A DNA stretch of 64,000 nt, from positions 1 to 64,000 of the forward strand of contig NZ_RSEK01000010.1 of NCBI RefSeq assembly GCF_003958635.1, read 5' to 3'. Both the position numbers and the translations under genes were made by a program. This document shows, piece after piece, positions 1-8,827 of this stretch; position 1 is the stretch's first letter; every line of letters begins with the position of its first letter. The stretch comes from Altericroceibacterium xinjiangense. GTDB lineage: Bacteria > Pseudomonadota > Alphaproteobacteria > Sphingomonadales > Sphingomonadaceae. The notes beneath the pieces are model-generated. The model saw only the letters and a program-made list of their open reading frames with translations, searched no databases and was not told the origin of the DNA.

Positions 1-1867
1 CGACCAGATCGAAGACGTGATGTCCGCGATCTCGGAAATGGGCGTCAACATCGTCGAAAACGATGACGACGCACAGGAGGAAGACGATTCCGACGACGAC
101 GAATCGGACGTCGAGGAAATCAGCTCTTCGGAAGCGGAAGCCAGCGAACCGAAGCAGAACGTTCCTGAAAAGCCGCGCAAGGAAAGCACCGACCGGACGG
201 ATGACCCGGTCCGGATGTACTTGCGCGAAATGGGCGCGGTCGAACTGCTCAGCCGCGAGGGCGAAATCGCCATCGCCAAGCGGATCGAGGCCGGTCGCGA
301 CACGATGATCATGGGCTTGTGCGAAAGCCCGATCACCTTCCACGCCATCATCATGTGGTCCGAGGCACTCAACAACGGCGAGATGCAGCTGCGCGAGATC
401 GTCGATCTCGATGCGATGCTCTCAAAAGAGCCGCCCGTCGACAAGATGGAAGAAGACGGCGACGACGACGGCGAGATCAGCGAGGAAACCGCCGGCCCCT
501 CCTACAAGGAGGACGAAGACGTCGAGGACGAGGACGATTCCGAAGACGCGGAAGGCGAAGGCAATGGCCGCCGCCGCGAGGAGGAGGACGAGGAGGACAA
601 CACCCTCAGCCTTGCCCAGATGGAAGCGGCGCTGAAGCCCGAAGCGCTGGAAAAGTTCGCCCGGATCACCGACTTGTTCAAGAAGTTCGAGAAGATCCAA
701 GCGGAGCGCGTGGATGTTCTCGGCCGGGGCGACGACTTCCCTGCCGCCAAGGAAAAGAAGTACGAAGACCTGCGTGAGCAGCTGACGGCCGAGGTCGAAA
801 GCGTGCAGTTCCACGCGACCAAGATCGAGTACCTGGTCGACAATCTCTACGCCTTCAATCGGCGCCTGACCGCTCTTGGCGGCCAGCTGCTGCGCTTGGC
901 GGAGCGGCACAAGGTCAAGCGCGCGGACTTCCTGCAGCAGTACGTCGGAAATGAGCTGGACGAAGCATGGCTCCAGCAGATGGCGAAGAAGGACAAGAAG
1001 TGGACCGCGTTCGCCGCGAATGAAGCTGACGCGGTCGAGCGTATCCGGGCCGAGATCGCCGACATCGCTGCCGCGACGGGTATGAGCCTGACGGAGTTCC
1101 GCCGGATCGTGAACATGGTCCAGAAGGCGGAGCGCGAGGCGCGCATTGCCAAGAAGGAAATGGTCGAGGCGAACCTGCGCCTGGTGATCTCGATCGCCAA
1201 AAAGTACACTAACCGCGGATTGCAGTTCCTGGACCTCATCCAGGAAGGGAACATCGGCCTGATGAAAGCGGTCGATAAGTTCGAGTACCGCCGCGGCTAC
1301 AAGTTCAGCACGTATGCGACCTGGTGGATCCGGCAGGCGATCACTCGCTCGATCGCCGATCAGGCGCGTACGATCCGCATCCCGGTCCACATGATCGAGA
1401 CGATCAACAAGCTGGTCCGCACCAGCCGCCAGTTCCTTCATGAACAAGGCCGGGAGCCGACGCCGGAGGAAATGGCCGAGCGGCTTTCCATGCCGCTGGA
1501 GAAGGTTCGCAAGGTGATGAAGATCGCCAAGGAGCCGATCAGCCTCGAAACGCCGATCGGGGACGAAGAGGATTCGCATCTCGGCGACTTCATCGAGGAC
1601 AAGAACGCGATCATCCCGGTCGATGCCGCGATCCAGGCCAATCTCAAGGAAACGGTCACGCGTGTCCTTGCCAGCCTGACCCCGCGAGAGGAACGGGTAC
1701 TGCGCATGCGATTTGGCATCGGCATGAACACCGATCACACGCTGGAAGAAGTCGGGCAGCAGTTCTCCGTCACCCGCGAACGTATCCGCCAGATCGAAGC
1801 CAAGGCGCTCCGGAAGCTGAAGCATCCGAGCCGTTCGCGGAAAATGCGCAGCTTCCTGGATCAGTAA
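1..1867 (+). CDS. rpoD: RNA polymerase primary sigma factor RpoD (5' truncated by window edge)
   Basis: Housekeeping sigma-70. The frame is open from the first complete codon at position 2, so the true start lies upstream and only part of region 1.1 is missing. Region 1.2 ([11 protein letters not shown]) is at about 200-235. It is followed by a long, very acidic, Asp/Glu-rich stretch of the non-conserved region (about 440-600). Regions 2.1-2.4 are at about 1160-1400, with [19 protein letters not shown] and the promoter-melting segment [13 protein letters not shown]. Region 4.2 with the helix-turn-helix ([20 protein letters not shown]) is close to the C-terminus at 1739-1800. All core motifs are intact. 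A strong hairpin terminator follows the stop codon. Confidence 0.98.
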   Translation, partial: DQIEDVMSAISEMGVNIVENDDDAQEEDDSDDDESDVEEISSSEAEASEPKQNVPEKPRKESTDRTDDPVRMYLREMGAVELLSREGEIAIAKRIEAGRDTMIMGLCESPITFHAIIMWSEALNNGEMQLREIVDLDAMLSKEPPVDKMEEDGDDDGEISEETAGPSYKEDEDVEDEDDSEDAEGEGNGRRREEEDEEDNTLSLAQMEAALKPEALEKFARITDLFKKFEKIQAERVDVLGRGDDFPAAKEKKYEDLREQLTAEVESVQFHATKIEYLVDNLYAFNRRLTALGGQLLRLAERHKVKRADFLQQYVGNELDEAWLQQMAKKDKKWTAFAANEADAVERIRAEIADIAAATGMSLTEFRRIVNMVQKAEREARIAKKEMVEANLRLVISIAKKYTNRGLQFLDLIQEGNIGLMKAVDKFEYRRGYKFSTYATWWIRQAITRSIADQARTIRIPVHMIETINKLVRTSRQFLHEQGREPTPEEMAERLSMPLEKVRKVMKIAKEPISLETPIGDEEDSHLGDFIEDKNAIIPVDAAIQANLKETVTRVLASLTPREERVLRMRFGIGMNTDHTLEEVGQQFSVTRERIRQIEAKALRKLKHPSRSRKMRSFLDQ

Positions 1868-1902
1868 CAGGGCTCCTGCCGAAGCGGCTGTTTCTAGGCA
1901 TC

Positions 1903-1936
1903 CCAGCCGGGCGAACACCCCGGCTGGTGTTTCTGC
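1903..1936 (+). terminator. Rho-independent terminator of rpoD
   Basis: A 9-bp GC-rich stem (1903-1911 pairing with 1919-1927) with a 7-nt loop is followed by TGTTTCTG. It lies 35 nt after the rpoD stop codon. Confidence 0.75.
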
Positions 1937-1940
1937 CTGC

Positions 1941-1966
1941 GGAACCTTGGTAGGCACTGATCGGTT
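1941..1966 (+). promoter_or_regulatory. Candidate EcfG (general stress sigma) promoter upstream of the HWE kinase
   Basis: GGAAC at 1941-1945 is followed after 16 nt by CGGTT at 1962-1966. Alphaproteobacterial EcfG promoters are known as GGAAC with 16-17 nt before a CGTT/GTT element, so this is one substitution from consensus. The same GGAAC-N16-CGGTT arrangement occurs upstream of the hemerythrin gene at 43.7 kb. It lies between the rpoD terminator and the kinase. Confidence 0.5.
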
Positions 1967-3507
1967 CAGCAAGTGGGGCACATGCGGCCTGTGCCTACGA
2001 GCAGGAGCTGCCCATCCCGATCGATTTCAAAACACTGTGCGCAAGTTCGCCTAATCCGTACGTCGTTCTCGACCGGGATTTCTCGATCGTCTGGATGAAC
2101 GATGCCTACCTTCGTGCGACGATGAGCAGGCGGCATGAAATCATCGGACAACCCTTATTTGAAGCTTTCCCCAGCGACCCCGCTTCCGAAAGCTATCAGA
2201 TGCTCCAGCGCTCGCTCTGCAATGTTCTGGTAAGCGGCAACTCGGAGGAGCTGGCCCTGATCCGGTACGATATCCGCAACCCGGACGGCAGTATGGATGT
2301 GCGCTACTGGAGCGCGACCAGCTCGCCTCTGAAGGACACCGCAGGGCAAGTCGAGTACATCCTGCAGCACACGGTGGATGTCACCGAGCTGCACGGTTTG
2401 CGCCGCTTGCGGGATGAGATGGGTTTGGTGAAACGTGCCAGCGCGGTCCAGGCCCGTAACCGCGACCTCACCCTGGAAAGCAAGCGGTTAAAAAGCCTGT
2501 TCGAGCAGGCGCCCGGCTTTGTTGCGATCCTCAGCGGTCAGGAATACCGGTTCGTACTGGCGAACGCCGCCTACCGTCAGCTCGTCGGTCGACGGGACGT
2601 CGAGGGGCAGCAGGTGGCCGAGGCGCTGCCCGAAGTCGTAGCTCAGGGTTTCATCGAACTGCTGGACGACGTCTACCGCAGTGGCGCTCCCTACGTGGGC
2701 CGCCGACAGCCGATCTTGCTGCGCAACGAAGCTCGGGACAGGACGGAAGAACGGTTCGTCGATTTCATCTTCCAGCCGATCTCCGACGACGAGGGGCAGA
2801 TCACCGGAATCTTCGTGTTAGGGCACGACGTAACGGATGAAGCAGAAGCCGCCGAGCGCCAGAAGCTGCTGATCCACGAGCTCAATCATCGGGTAAAGAA
2901 CACGCTCGCGATCGTGCAGGGTCTCGCGGCCCAGTCGTTCGGGCGCGTGGAAAATTCCCATGAGGCCCGGCAGACCTTCGATGCGCGGCTGAACGCTCTC
3001 GCGGCAGCCCACAGCTTGCTCACCTCGCACAACTGGAAAGCCGCTTACTTGCACGAGACGGTCAGGAATTCGATCGAGGCAACGGCGGGATCGGACGTTT
3101 CGCGTTTCCACTTGTCTGGTCCCGATTTTTCGCTCGATCCGCAGACGGCGGTGTCCCTCGCCATGATCGTGCACGAACTCGCCACCAATGCGATCAAGTA
3201 TGGCGCGTTGTCGCAGTCGCAATCGTTGGGGGCGGAAGGACGGATCGTCGTCAGCTGGAGACTGGCGAGCGGGGGCGAAAGCGACTTGCTGACAATCGAC
3301 TGGATCGAGCGTGGCGGGCCGCGGGTGACCGAGCCCACGCGCCGTGGCTTCGGGACGAGGTTGATCCACCGGGGCCTGGGTTCAGGTAAGGACAGCAAGG
3401 TGGTGATGGAATTCGATCCTGAAGGCCTGCATTGCCGGATTGTGGCGCGGGTGCCGCGCGCCGGCCATGGAAGTCTCTCGGAAACCGGCGCCGACCTTTC
3501 AGGATAA
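1954..3507 (+). CDS. HWE-family sensor histidine kinase with PAS domains (start codon unclear)
   Basis: Sensor kinase of the HWE/HisKA_2 type. The region from the ATG at 2095 encodes 470 residues: a PAS segment, a second PAS (about residues 140-255), then the phosphoacceptor box HELNHRVKNTLAIVQG with His at residue 265 counted from 2095. An N box (HELATNAIKYGAL) and the W-x-E/GFGTRLI block typical of HWE kinases follow. Clear PAS-type sequence (IDFKTLCASSPNPYVVLDRD) continues upstream of 2095 in frame to about 2011. However, no ATG, GTG or TTG exists between the in-frame stop at 1951-1953 and 2095. An ATG with a good AGTGGGG ribosome site at 1982 lies in another frame. The real start is therefore either a non-canonical codon such as CTG or reached through a frameshift. 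Membrane segments are absent, so a cytoplasmic sensor is likely. The coordinates give the open frame, not a chosen start. Confidence 0.8.
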   Translation, partial: ALIGSASGAHAACAYEQELPIPIDFKTLCASSPNPYVVLDRDFSIVWMNDAYLRATMSRRHEIIGQPLFEAFPSDPASESYQMLQRSLCNVLVSGNSEELALIRYDIRNPDGSMDVRYWSATSSPLKDTAGQVEYILQHTVDVTELHGLRRLRDEMGLVKRASAVQARNRDLTLESKRLKSLFEQAPGFVAILSGQEYRFVLANAAYRQLVGRRDVEGQQVAEALPEVVAQGFIELLDDVYRSGAPYVGRRQPILLRNEARDRTEERFVDFIFQPISDDEGQITGIFVLGHDVTDEAEAAERQKLLIHELNHRVKNTLAIVQGLAAQSFGRVENSHEARQTFDARLNALAAAHSLLTSHNWKAAYLHETVRNSIEATAGSDVSRFHLSGPDFSLDPQTAVSLAMIVHELATNAIKYGALSQSQSLGAEGRIVVSWRLASGGESDLLTIDWIERGGPRVTEPTRRGFGTRLIHRGLGSGKDSKVVMEFDPEGLHCRIVARVPRAGHGSLSETGADLSG

Positions 3508-3564
3508 ACCGGTCGTTGGCGTCGCTCGCGAAGAGATGCTCATTGGGGCAAGCGCCCTCTCCAT

Positions 3565-3975
3565 TCAACTCGCTGCTGGAACCCAGACTGCGCCCTTGAT
3601 GTGGTGGATCAGGCCCTGCTCATTCAGCAGGTACAGGATGAGGAACTCGACATCCACCGTAGCGCCTTTGGGTACTGTGCTCATGCCCTGGTAGCCCTTC
3701 TGCGCCAAAACATCGGGGCTGAGGTCCTTCAGTCCGGTGAAGCGGATCACCACGTTGGCGACGAACCCGTCTTGTCCGGGATAAAACCCCCGGAACAGGA
3801 CTTCCTCCCTGCAATATTCGTGGAAGAAGCGATAGAACTCGCGGAACGCTGGCTTGCCCTCCACTCGGAAGCCGGCGTTCTCCAGCGCGAAATCGTCGGC
3901 GAAGAACGTTTCCAGCGTCGCGTAGTCGCGCGCGTTGAAGGCTTCGACGTAACGGTGATAGTCTGCTTCAGTCAT
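3565..3975 (-). CDS. NTF2-like (SnoaL-type) protein of unknown function
   Basis: A 136-residue single-domain protein. The opening (DYHRYVEAFNARDYATLETF) and the pattern of alternating strand residues fit the NTF2-like alpha+beta barrel, with SnoaL-like small enzymes or polyketide cyclases as relatives. No signal peptide is seen, so it is probably cytoplasmic. The start at 3975 has no competing upstream Met. It is transcribed towards the HWE kinase (convergent) and away from rpiB. The substrate cannot be inferred; this fold is used both by enzymes and by binding proteins. Confidence 0.75.
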   Translation of the reverse strand: MTEADYHRYVEAFNARDYATLETFFADDFALENAGFRVEGKPAFREFYRFFHEYCREEVLFRGFYPGQDGFVANVVIRFTGLKDLSPDVLAQKGYQGMSTVPKGATVDVEFLILYLLNEQGLIHHIKGAVWVPAAS

Positions 3976-4053
3976 CCCTCCAGCCTATGGGGGAACTGGC
4001 CGGGGTTCAATACCCGGGGGTGATCAGGCGAGGTCACGCAAGCGGGGACGATC

Positions 4054-4079
4054 TTTCCTTTCCTCCACGGGAAAGGAAA
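4054..4079. repeat. 10-bp perfect hairpin in the rpiB upstream region
   Basis: TTTCCTTTCC at 4054-4063 is perfectly complementary to 4070-4079 with a 6-nt loop. It lies between the divergent NTF2-like gene and rpiB. It could be part of a 5' leader structure or an operator. There is no T-run, so it is not called a terminator. Confidence 0.5.
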
Positions 4080-4189
4080 TTTCGTTACGTTGAGCCGTGC
4101 AGCCGCTTCGCGCGGATGGGGTTGGCATCGCCGCATCCATGCGCCTAAGGGCAGTCGAACGAGAAACTCCAAGCAGAAAAGACGCAGCC

Positions 4190-4636
4190 ATGCGCATCGC
4201 CATTGCTTCCGATCATGCGGCCTTCACCATGAAGGCCGAGCTTGTCCGCTGGCTGTCCGATCTTGGCCACGAGGTCGACGATCTCGGCCCGGGGGGCGAA
4301 GATTCGGTCGATTATCCCGACTACGGGTACAAGCTGGCCGACCACCTCACCGCCGGACGTGCTGAGCGCGGGATTGCCCTCTGCGGTAGCGGGATTGGGA
4401 TTTCGATCGCCGTCAACCGCAGTCCGGGCGTGCGCTGCGCCTTGGTGTCGGAACCGCTTTCGGCGCAGCTCTGCCGTGAGCACAATGATGCCAACGCCCT
4501 CGCTCTCGGGGCGCGAATGATTGGCCTAGAAATGGCCAAGGCCTGCGTTACCGCTTTTCTCGAAACCCCTTTCGGCGGCCAGCGCCATGCTCGCCGGGTC
4601 GAAAAACTCTCTCGCATTCACCAGGAGGCCCGCTAG
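4190..4636 (+). CDS. rpiB: Ribose-5-phosphate isomerase B
   Basis: Interconverts ribose-5-phosphate and ribulose-5-phosphate in the non-oxidative pentose phosphate pathway. The 148-residue protein opens MRIAIASDHAAFTMK and has the LacAB/RpiB active-site segment with Cys65 (ALCGSGIGISIAVN). His8/His9 region (SDHA) and the C-terminal HARRVEKL are also typical. Length matches the family. An upstream in-frame ATG at 4097 exists but would add 31 non-conserved residues, so 4190 is chosen. The stop codon abuts the glyA ATG with no gap, so the two are probably translated from one message. Confidence 0.95.
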   Translation: MRIAIASDHAAFTMKAELVRWLSDLGHEVDDLGPGGEDSVDYPDYGYKLADHLTAGRAERGIALCGSGIGISIAVNRSPGVRCALVSEPLSAQLCREHNDANALALGARMIGLEMAKACVTAFLETPFGGQRHARRVEKLSRIHQEAR

Positions 4637-5965
4637 ATGGCCGAGACGACCCCGACGATGCCGACTGCCCTGCCCCACGGCGACGTAACGAACCGCTTCT
4701 GGCACGATGGACTGGAACAGGCGGATCCCGAAGTGTTCGCAGCCGTTCGCGGTGAGCTGGCGCGGCAGCGCAGCCGTATCGAGCTTATTGCGAGCGAGAA
4801 CATCGCCAGCAAAGCTGTGCTGGAAGCGACCGGTTCGATTTTTACCAACAAGTACGCCGAAGGTTACCCCGGGCGCCGCTACTACGGCGGCTGCGAGTAC
4901 GCGGACGTCGTCGAAAATCTTGCGATCGAGCGAGCGAAGCAGCTGTTCGGCTGCAACTTCGCCAACGTGCAGCCGAATTCCGGCAGCCAGATGAACCAGG
5001 CCGTGTTCCTGGCGCTGTTGCAGCCCGGCGACACCTTCATGGGCTTGGATTTGTCAGCCGGCGGACACCTTACGCATGGGTCTCCCGTGAACATGAGCGG
5101 CAAGTGGTTTAACGCGGTAAGCTATGGGGTGCGGCGGGAAGACCAGCTGCTCGATATGGAGCAGGTCGCCCGCCTCGCGCACGAGCACAAACCGAAGCTG
5201 ATCATCGCCGGCGCCACCGCGTACCCGCGCCAATGGGACTTCGCAGCGTTCCGCCAGATCGCCGACGAAGTCGGGGCCTGGCTTCTCGTGGACATGTCGC
5301 ATTTCTCGGGGCTGGTGGCAGGCGGTGTGCACCCCGCCCCCTTCCCCCATGCTCATGTTGCCACCAGCACGACCCACAAGAGCCTGCGCGGACCGCGGTC
5401 CGGCATCATTCTTACCGACGACGAAGCGTTGGCGAAGAAGTTCAATTCGGCGGTTTTCCCCGGGATGCAGGGCGGCCCCCTGGTGCACGTGATCGCGGCG
5501 AAGGCCGTCGCTCTGGCAGAAGCGCTGCGACCAGAGTTCAAGGTTTATGCGCAATCCGTAGTGGAGAACGCCAAGGCTCTCGCTGCCAGTTTACAGGAAC
5601 ATGGCGTCGGCATCGTCTCCGGCGGCACGGACAACCACTTGATGCTGGCCGACCTTTCGTCCCGCCAGGTAACTGGCAAGGCCGCAGAGAAGGCGCTCGA
5701 GCGGGCGTACCTGACCTGCAACAAAAACGCGGTCCCCTTCGACGCCTTGCCGCCGGCGCAGACGTCCGGGATCCGGCTTGGTACTCCCGCCGGGACGACA
5801 CGGGGTTTCGGCCCCGCGGAGTTCCGCAAGGTGGGGCAGCTGATCGCCGAAGTGATAGAAGGCCTGCACCGGAACGGAGAGCAAGGCGATGCTCAGGTGG
5901 AACAGAGCGTACGCCGGCGCGTCTCCGAACTGTGTGAAGAGTTTCCAGTCTACCCGGGGAGATAA
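4637..5965 (+). CDS. glyA: Serine hydroxymethyltransferase
   Basis: PLP enzyme converting serine and tetrahydrofolate to glycine and methylene-tetrahydrofolate, a main source of one-carbon units. It has 442 residues. The PLP lysine lies in [13 protein letters not shown] (Lys248). The N-terminal [16 protein letters not shown] and the [15 protein letters not shown] segment are diagnostic. The length is about 10-20 residues above the usual because of a short N-terminal extension. It starts immediately after the rpiB stop and is followed after 3 nt by a small membrane-protein gene, forming an rpiB-glyA-nrdR-trmJ run on the plus strand. Confidence 0.97.
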   Translation: MAETTPTMPTALPHGDVTNRFWHDGLEQADPEVFAAVRGELARQRSRIELIASENIASKAVLEATGSIFTNKYAEGYPGRRYYGGCEYADVVENLAIERAKQLFGCNFANVQPNSGSQMNQAVFLALLQPGDTFMGLDLSAGGHLTHGSPVNMSGKWFNAVSYGVRREDQLLDMEQVARLAHEHKPKLIIAGATAYPRQWDFAAFRQIADEVGAWLLVDMSHFSGLVAGGVHPAPFPHAHVATSTTHKSLRGPRSGIILTDDEALAKKFNSAVFPGMQGGPLVHVIAAKAVALAEALRPEFKVYAQSVVENAKALAASLQEHGVGIVSGGTDNHLMLADLSSRQVTGKAAEKALERAYLTCNKNAVPFDALPPAQTSGIRLGTPAGTTRGFGPAEFRKVGQLIAEVIEGLHRNGEQGDAQVEQSVRRRVSELCEEFPVYPGR

Positions 5966-5968
5966 GCA

Positions 5969-6175
5969 ATGAAGAAGAGCTCTGATCTGATCACCGAAGC
6001 CCGCCAGGAAGTAACCGGCATGGCCAAGGGCGGAATGAAGCATCCCTCGACCAAGCCCGTGCTGGCAGGCGCGGCGATTGGGGCGCTGGCAGGCGGCCTG
6101 CTGCCTATCGTCAGCTGGCCCATCGGTCTCGTTGCAGGCGCAGGCTATGCGCTCTACAACCGGATCAATCGCTGA
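5969..6175 (+). CDS. Small glycine/alanine-rich membrane protein, conserved hypothetical
   Basis: A 68-residue protein. The first 35 residues are polar, followed by one or two hydrophobic Gly/Ala-rich segments (about 31-61: VLAGAAIGALAGGLLPIVSW, then IGLVAGAGYALY), resembling a short membrane hairpin. It sits 3 nt after glyA and 3 nt before nrdR, so it is almost certainly co-transcribed and translated. Its function is unknown; the glycine-zipper character suggests a membrane-inserted protein. Confidence 0.75.
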   Translation: MKKSSDLITEARQEVTGMAKGGMKHPSTKPVLAGAAIGALAGGLLPIVSWPIGLVAGAGYALYNRINR

Positions 6176-6178
6176 CGA

Positions 6179-6655
6179 ATGCGCTGCCCGTTTTGTGCGC
6201 ATGAGGACAGCCAGGTAAAGGATTCCCGGCCTACCGAAGACAGCGCCGCGATCCGCCGTCGCCGCCAATGCGAAAGCTGCGGCGCGCGATTTACCACGTT
6301 CGAGCGCGTGCAACTCCGCGAAGTCACCGTGATCAAGAGCGGCGGGAAACGCGATCCATTTAATCGTGCAAAACTCGACCAGTCGGTCGCGCTCGCCTGT
6401 CGCAAGCGCGGCATCGCGCAGGAACGACTGGACCAGCTCGTCTCAGGCATCCAGCGGCGAGTCGAGACATTGGGCGAAAGCGAAATATCCTCTGCGATGA
6501 TCGGGGAAATGGTCATGGACGGGCTGCGCCAGCTCGACAGTGTAGCGTATATCCGTTTTGCCAGCGTCTATCGCGATTTCGCGGAACCCAAGGATTTTGA
6601 GGATTTCGCGAGCGCAATACAGGAAGCGGGCGGACGGAATGCCGACAAAGCCTGA
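6179..6655 (+). CDS. nrdR: Transcriptional repressor NrdR
   Basis: ATP/dATP-sensing repressor of ribonucleotide reductase genes. The 158-residue protein has an N-terminal zinc ribbon with Cys3, Cys6, Cys31 and Cys34 (RCPFC and CESC). An ATP-cone domain follows (about residues 49-139; [20 protein letters not shown]). Length and domain order match the family. The gene lies downstream of glyA, a frequent neighbour. Its 3' end overlaps the start of trmJ by 17 nt, so the two are translationally coupled. Confidence 0.96.
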   Translation: MRCPFCAHEDSQVKDSRPTEDSAAIRRRRQCESCGARFTTFERVQLREVTVIKSGGKRDPFNRAKLDQSVALACRKRGIAQERLDQLVSGIQRRVETLGESEISSAMIGEMVMDGLRQLDSVAYIRFASVYRDFAEPKDFEDFASAIQEAGGRNADKA

Positions 6656-7367
6656 TAACCCGGCAATTGTGCTGGTTCGCCCGCAACTTGGCGAGAACAT
6701 CGGCAAGACAGCGCGCGCGATGCTCAACTTCGGGCTGACCGAATTGCGCCTCGTTCATCCTCGCGATGGCTGGCCCAATCCCGAAGCGGGTCCGGCAGCC
6801 GCAGGGGCGGACACCGTGCTTGAGCAGGCGCAAGTGTTCGAAACCGTGGCGGATGCCGTCGCGGATTGCCGCCATGTCTATGCAACCACGGTGCGCAAGC
6901 GCGGCGTCACCAAGCCTGTCTACACACCGGAGGAAGCCGCGCGCGAGATAGCGGGCGGTCAGGGGCGTACCGCCATCCTGTTCGGGCCCGAACGCTCCGG
7001 ACTGGAAACCGATGATGTGGCTCTGGCCCGGGCGATCGTCACCGTTCCGATCAATCCTGAATTCGGATCCCTCAATCTCGCTCAGGCAGTTATTCTCTGC
7101 GCCTACGAATGGTCGAAACACCGCGAGCTTGCACAGCCGACCGCTGAGCAAGAGCTTCCGCCTGCTCCCCAGGAAGAACTCGACCGCCTCATCGGCCACT
7201 TCGAGCAGATGCTCGAGCCCAAAGGGTACTTCCTGCCAGAATCCCGAGCTGCATCGACGCGGCGCACGTTGCGGTCCATGCTGACCAAGCCCGGCTGGAA
7301 TCACTTGGAAGTCCGCACAATGCGCGGGGTGCTTTCCACGCTTGAGAGGGCGTCCAGAAAAGATTGA
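6639..7367 (+). CDS. trmJ: tRNA (cytidine/uridine-2'-O-)-methyltransferase, TrmJ-like SPOUT enzyme
   Basis: SPOUT-class RNA 2'-O-methyltransferase, most like TrmJ, which methylates position 32 of the tRNA anticodon loop. The 242-residue protein shows the three SpoU motifs: [14 protein letters not shown] near the N-terminus, LFGPERSGL in the middle, and [13 protein letters not shown] as the knot/SAM-binding end. A helical C-terminal extension (to residue 242) is as in TrmJ. The start at 6639 ([16 protein letters not shown]) is chosen because homology begins there; an upstream in-frame ATG at 6558 lies inside nrdR. Target base specificity is inferred from family. Confidence 0.9.
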   Translation: MPTKPDNPAIVLVRPQLGENIGKTARAMLNFGLTELRLVHPRDGWPNPEAGPAAAGADTVLEQAQVFETVADAVADCRHVYATTVRKRGVTKPVYTPEEAAREIAGGQGRTAILFGPERSGLETDDVALARAIVTVPINPEFGSLNLAQAVILCAYEWSKHRELAQPTAEQELPPAPQEELDRLIGHFEQMLEPKGYFLPESRAASTRRTLRSMLTKPGWNHLEVRTMRGVLSTLERASRKD

Positions 7368-7476
7368 GTGTTCGGCAGCCCGCCACCCTCCGTGGCGGGA
7401 CCGCTCGCTTCACCTTGACTTTTCCTCCCGCGAGGGTGTTGATGGCGAACTGGTCTCAACTGAAAGGATCGCGGCC

Positions 7477-7740
7477 ATGAAGACCTATTGGTTAGCGGGA
7501 TTACTCGTTGTCAGCTCGGCTTCTGGAGCCGTAGCAGCCCCGCCAGAAGAAAAGTCGCCCGCCGACAAGAGCGCCAAGATCTGCAAGGTTGAGGAGACTA
7601 TCGGATCGCGCCTCGCAAAAAGGCGGATTTGCCGCACGGCGGAGGAGTGGAAGGCGGTGGCGGAAGAGGCGAAGCGGGCCAACGACGAGGTTTCGCAACG
7701 GGGTATGACAAGCGGTTCACGGTTCGGCACTGGCGGCTGA
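7477..7740 (+). CDS. Small secreted hypothetical protein
   Basis: An 87-residue protein with a clear signal peptide (MKTYWLAGLLVVSSASGAVA, cleavage about residue 20-21). The mature part is short and charged, with two cysteines (ICKVEE and ICRT) that could form a disulfide. A GAAAGGA ribosome site precedes the ATG at 7477. This start is preferred over the in-frame one at 7342, which would hide the signal peptide. Similar short periplasmic proteins with a CKxxETTGSRL-like motif are common in sphingomonads. The function is unknown. Confidence 0.75.
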   Translation: MKTYWLAGLLVVSSASGAVAAPPEEKSPADKSAKICKVEETIGSRLAKRRICRTAEEWKAVAEEAKRANDEVSQRGMTSGSRFGTGG

Positions 7741-7914
7741 AACCTCCGAGTTGACTTTCAGACACTGAGCGGCCATGTGCGCCGCTCGCGATTGGCTCCG
7801 CATCCCGGTGAAGCGGTGGCCGCGACGAACATCAGGTTCGTCGGTGCGATACCGGGTTACATGCGCCAAAGCCTTGGATTGTCCACGGCGGCGCCAGCAA
7901 ATTGGAGACGACTC

Positions 7915-8529
7915 ATGTCGAAGCGCAACAGCGCCAAGCACAAACTCGACCGGCGGATGGGTGAAAACATCTGGGGTCGCCCGAACAGCCCCGTAAACCG
8001 CCGCTCCTACGGCCCTGGCCAGCACGGTCAGCGCCGCAAGGGGAAAATGAGCGACTACGGCATCCAGCTTCGCGCCAAGCAGAAGCTGAAGGGCTACTAC
8101 GGCGACGTGACGGAAAAGCAGTTCAAGCGCACCTATCAGGAAGCGTCGCGCATGAAGGGCGATACCGGTCAGAACCTGATCGGTCTGCTGGAACAGCGGC
8201 TGGACATGGTGGTCTATCGCGCGAAGTTCGCCCCGACCATCTGGTCCGCGCGTCAGATCGTCAGCCATGGTCATATTCGCGTGAACGGCGTGACCTGCAA
8301 CATCGCATCGCGCCGCGTCAGCGTGGGCGACGTGATCAGCCTCGGTAACAAGGCGAAGGAAATGGCGCTGGTGATCGAAGCGCAAAGCCTACCCGAGCGT
8401 GATATCCCCGATTACGTCACTCCGGACGGTACCGACAAGGTAACCCTGACCCGCGTTCCGACGCTGGACGAAGTGCCTTACCCGGTGACGATGGAACCGA
8501 ACCTCGTGGTCGAATTCTACTCACGCTGA
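7915..8529 (+). CDS. rpsD: 30S ribosomal protein S4
   Basis: Primary 16S rRNA-binding protein that nucleates 30S assembly. It has 204 residues. The N-terminal part ([19 protein letters not shown]) and the S4 RNA-binding domain ([30 protein letters not shown]) are intact. It lacks the zinc cysteine cluster, as is usual in alphaproteobacteria. The ATG at 7915 is chosen because it starts the conserved MSKRxxAK and has a TTGGAGACG ribosome site. A strong terminator follows, so it ends its transcript. Confidence 0.98.
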   Translation: MSKRNSAKHKLDRRMGENIWGRPNSPVNRRSYGPGQHGQRRKGKMSDYGIQLRAKQKLKGYYGDVTEKQFKRTYQEASRMKGDTGQNLIGLLEQRLDMVVYRAKFAPTIWSARQIVSHGHIRVNGVTCNIASRRVSVGDVISLGNKAKEMALVIEAQSLPERDIPDYVTPDGTDKVTLTRVPTLDEVPYPVTMEPNLVVEFYSR

Positions 8530-8550
8530 TAATCTTTTCACGGTTTTTGG

Positions 8551-8583
8551 AAGGGCGGCCCATCGTGGCCGCCCTTTTTATTT
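8551..8583 (+). terminator. Rho-independent terminator of rpsD
   Basis: A perfect 10-bp stem (8551-8560 with 8567-8576) and a 6-nt loop are followed by a T-rich tail. It lies 21 nt after the rpsD stop. Confidence 0.9.
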
Positions 8584-8607
8584 AATCACCGTCAACTGCG
8601 TACTCGC

Positions 8608-8635
8608 GGAAACCCAAGATGATCTTGGGCGTTTC
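8608..8635 (+). promoter_or_regulatory. 17-bp odd palindrome overlapping an EcfG-like promoter
   Basis: CCCAAGAT-G-ATCTTGGG is a perfect palindrome at 8613-8629. It is framed by GAAAC (8609-8613) and CGTT (8630-8633), separated by 16 nt, that is, an EcfG-like promoter with one mismatch in the -35 element. It lies 12 nt upstream of the small gene at 8645. It may be an operator, a promoter or both. Confidence 0.4.
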
Positions 8636-8644
8636 ATAAGTATC

Positions 8645-8827
8645 ATGAAAAGATTTCGTTTTGTGACCCCCCATCGGGTCGGCAAATGGTATGACGACGT
8701 GCGGCAGGCGCAACGCTTCGCCAATGCGATCGGTGCAGGTTTCTTGGACAGCCGGACCGGCCGTTTCGTAGCCTATCCGGGCACTGAGCTCGAAACCGCG
8801 GAAATGGCCGATCAGGCTGCCATGTAA
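8645..8827 (+). CDS. Small conserved hypothetical protein
   Basis: A 60-residue basic protein ([20 protein letters not shown]...). It has no signal peptide or membrane segment. The composition and the run [20 protein letters not shown] look like a real folded small protein rather than a shadow, and the opposite strand has no gene until its last 16 nt. It converges with tgt and overlaps its 3' end (8812-8827). The function is unknown. The palindromic promoter-like site upstream suggests separate regulation. Confidence 0.6.
   Translation: MKRFRFVTPHRVGKWYDDVRQAQRFANAIGAGFLDSRTGRFVAYPGTELETAEMADQAAM

Noticed and set aside
422-1981. Long minus-strand open frame of 519 codons opposite rpoD
   Set aside because: A shadow of the GC-rich rpoD coding strand; no recognisable domain and no ribosome site, while the plus strand is certain.
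7751-7779. TTGACT element as a strong rpsD promoter
   Set aside because: No acceptable -10 hexamer at 16-18 nt spacing (CATGTG only).
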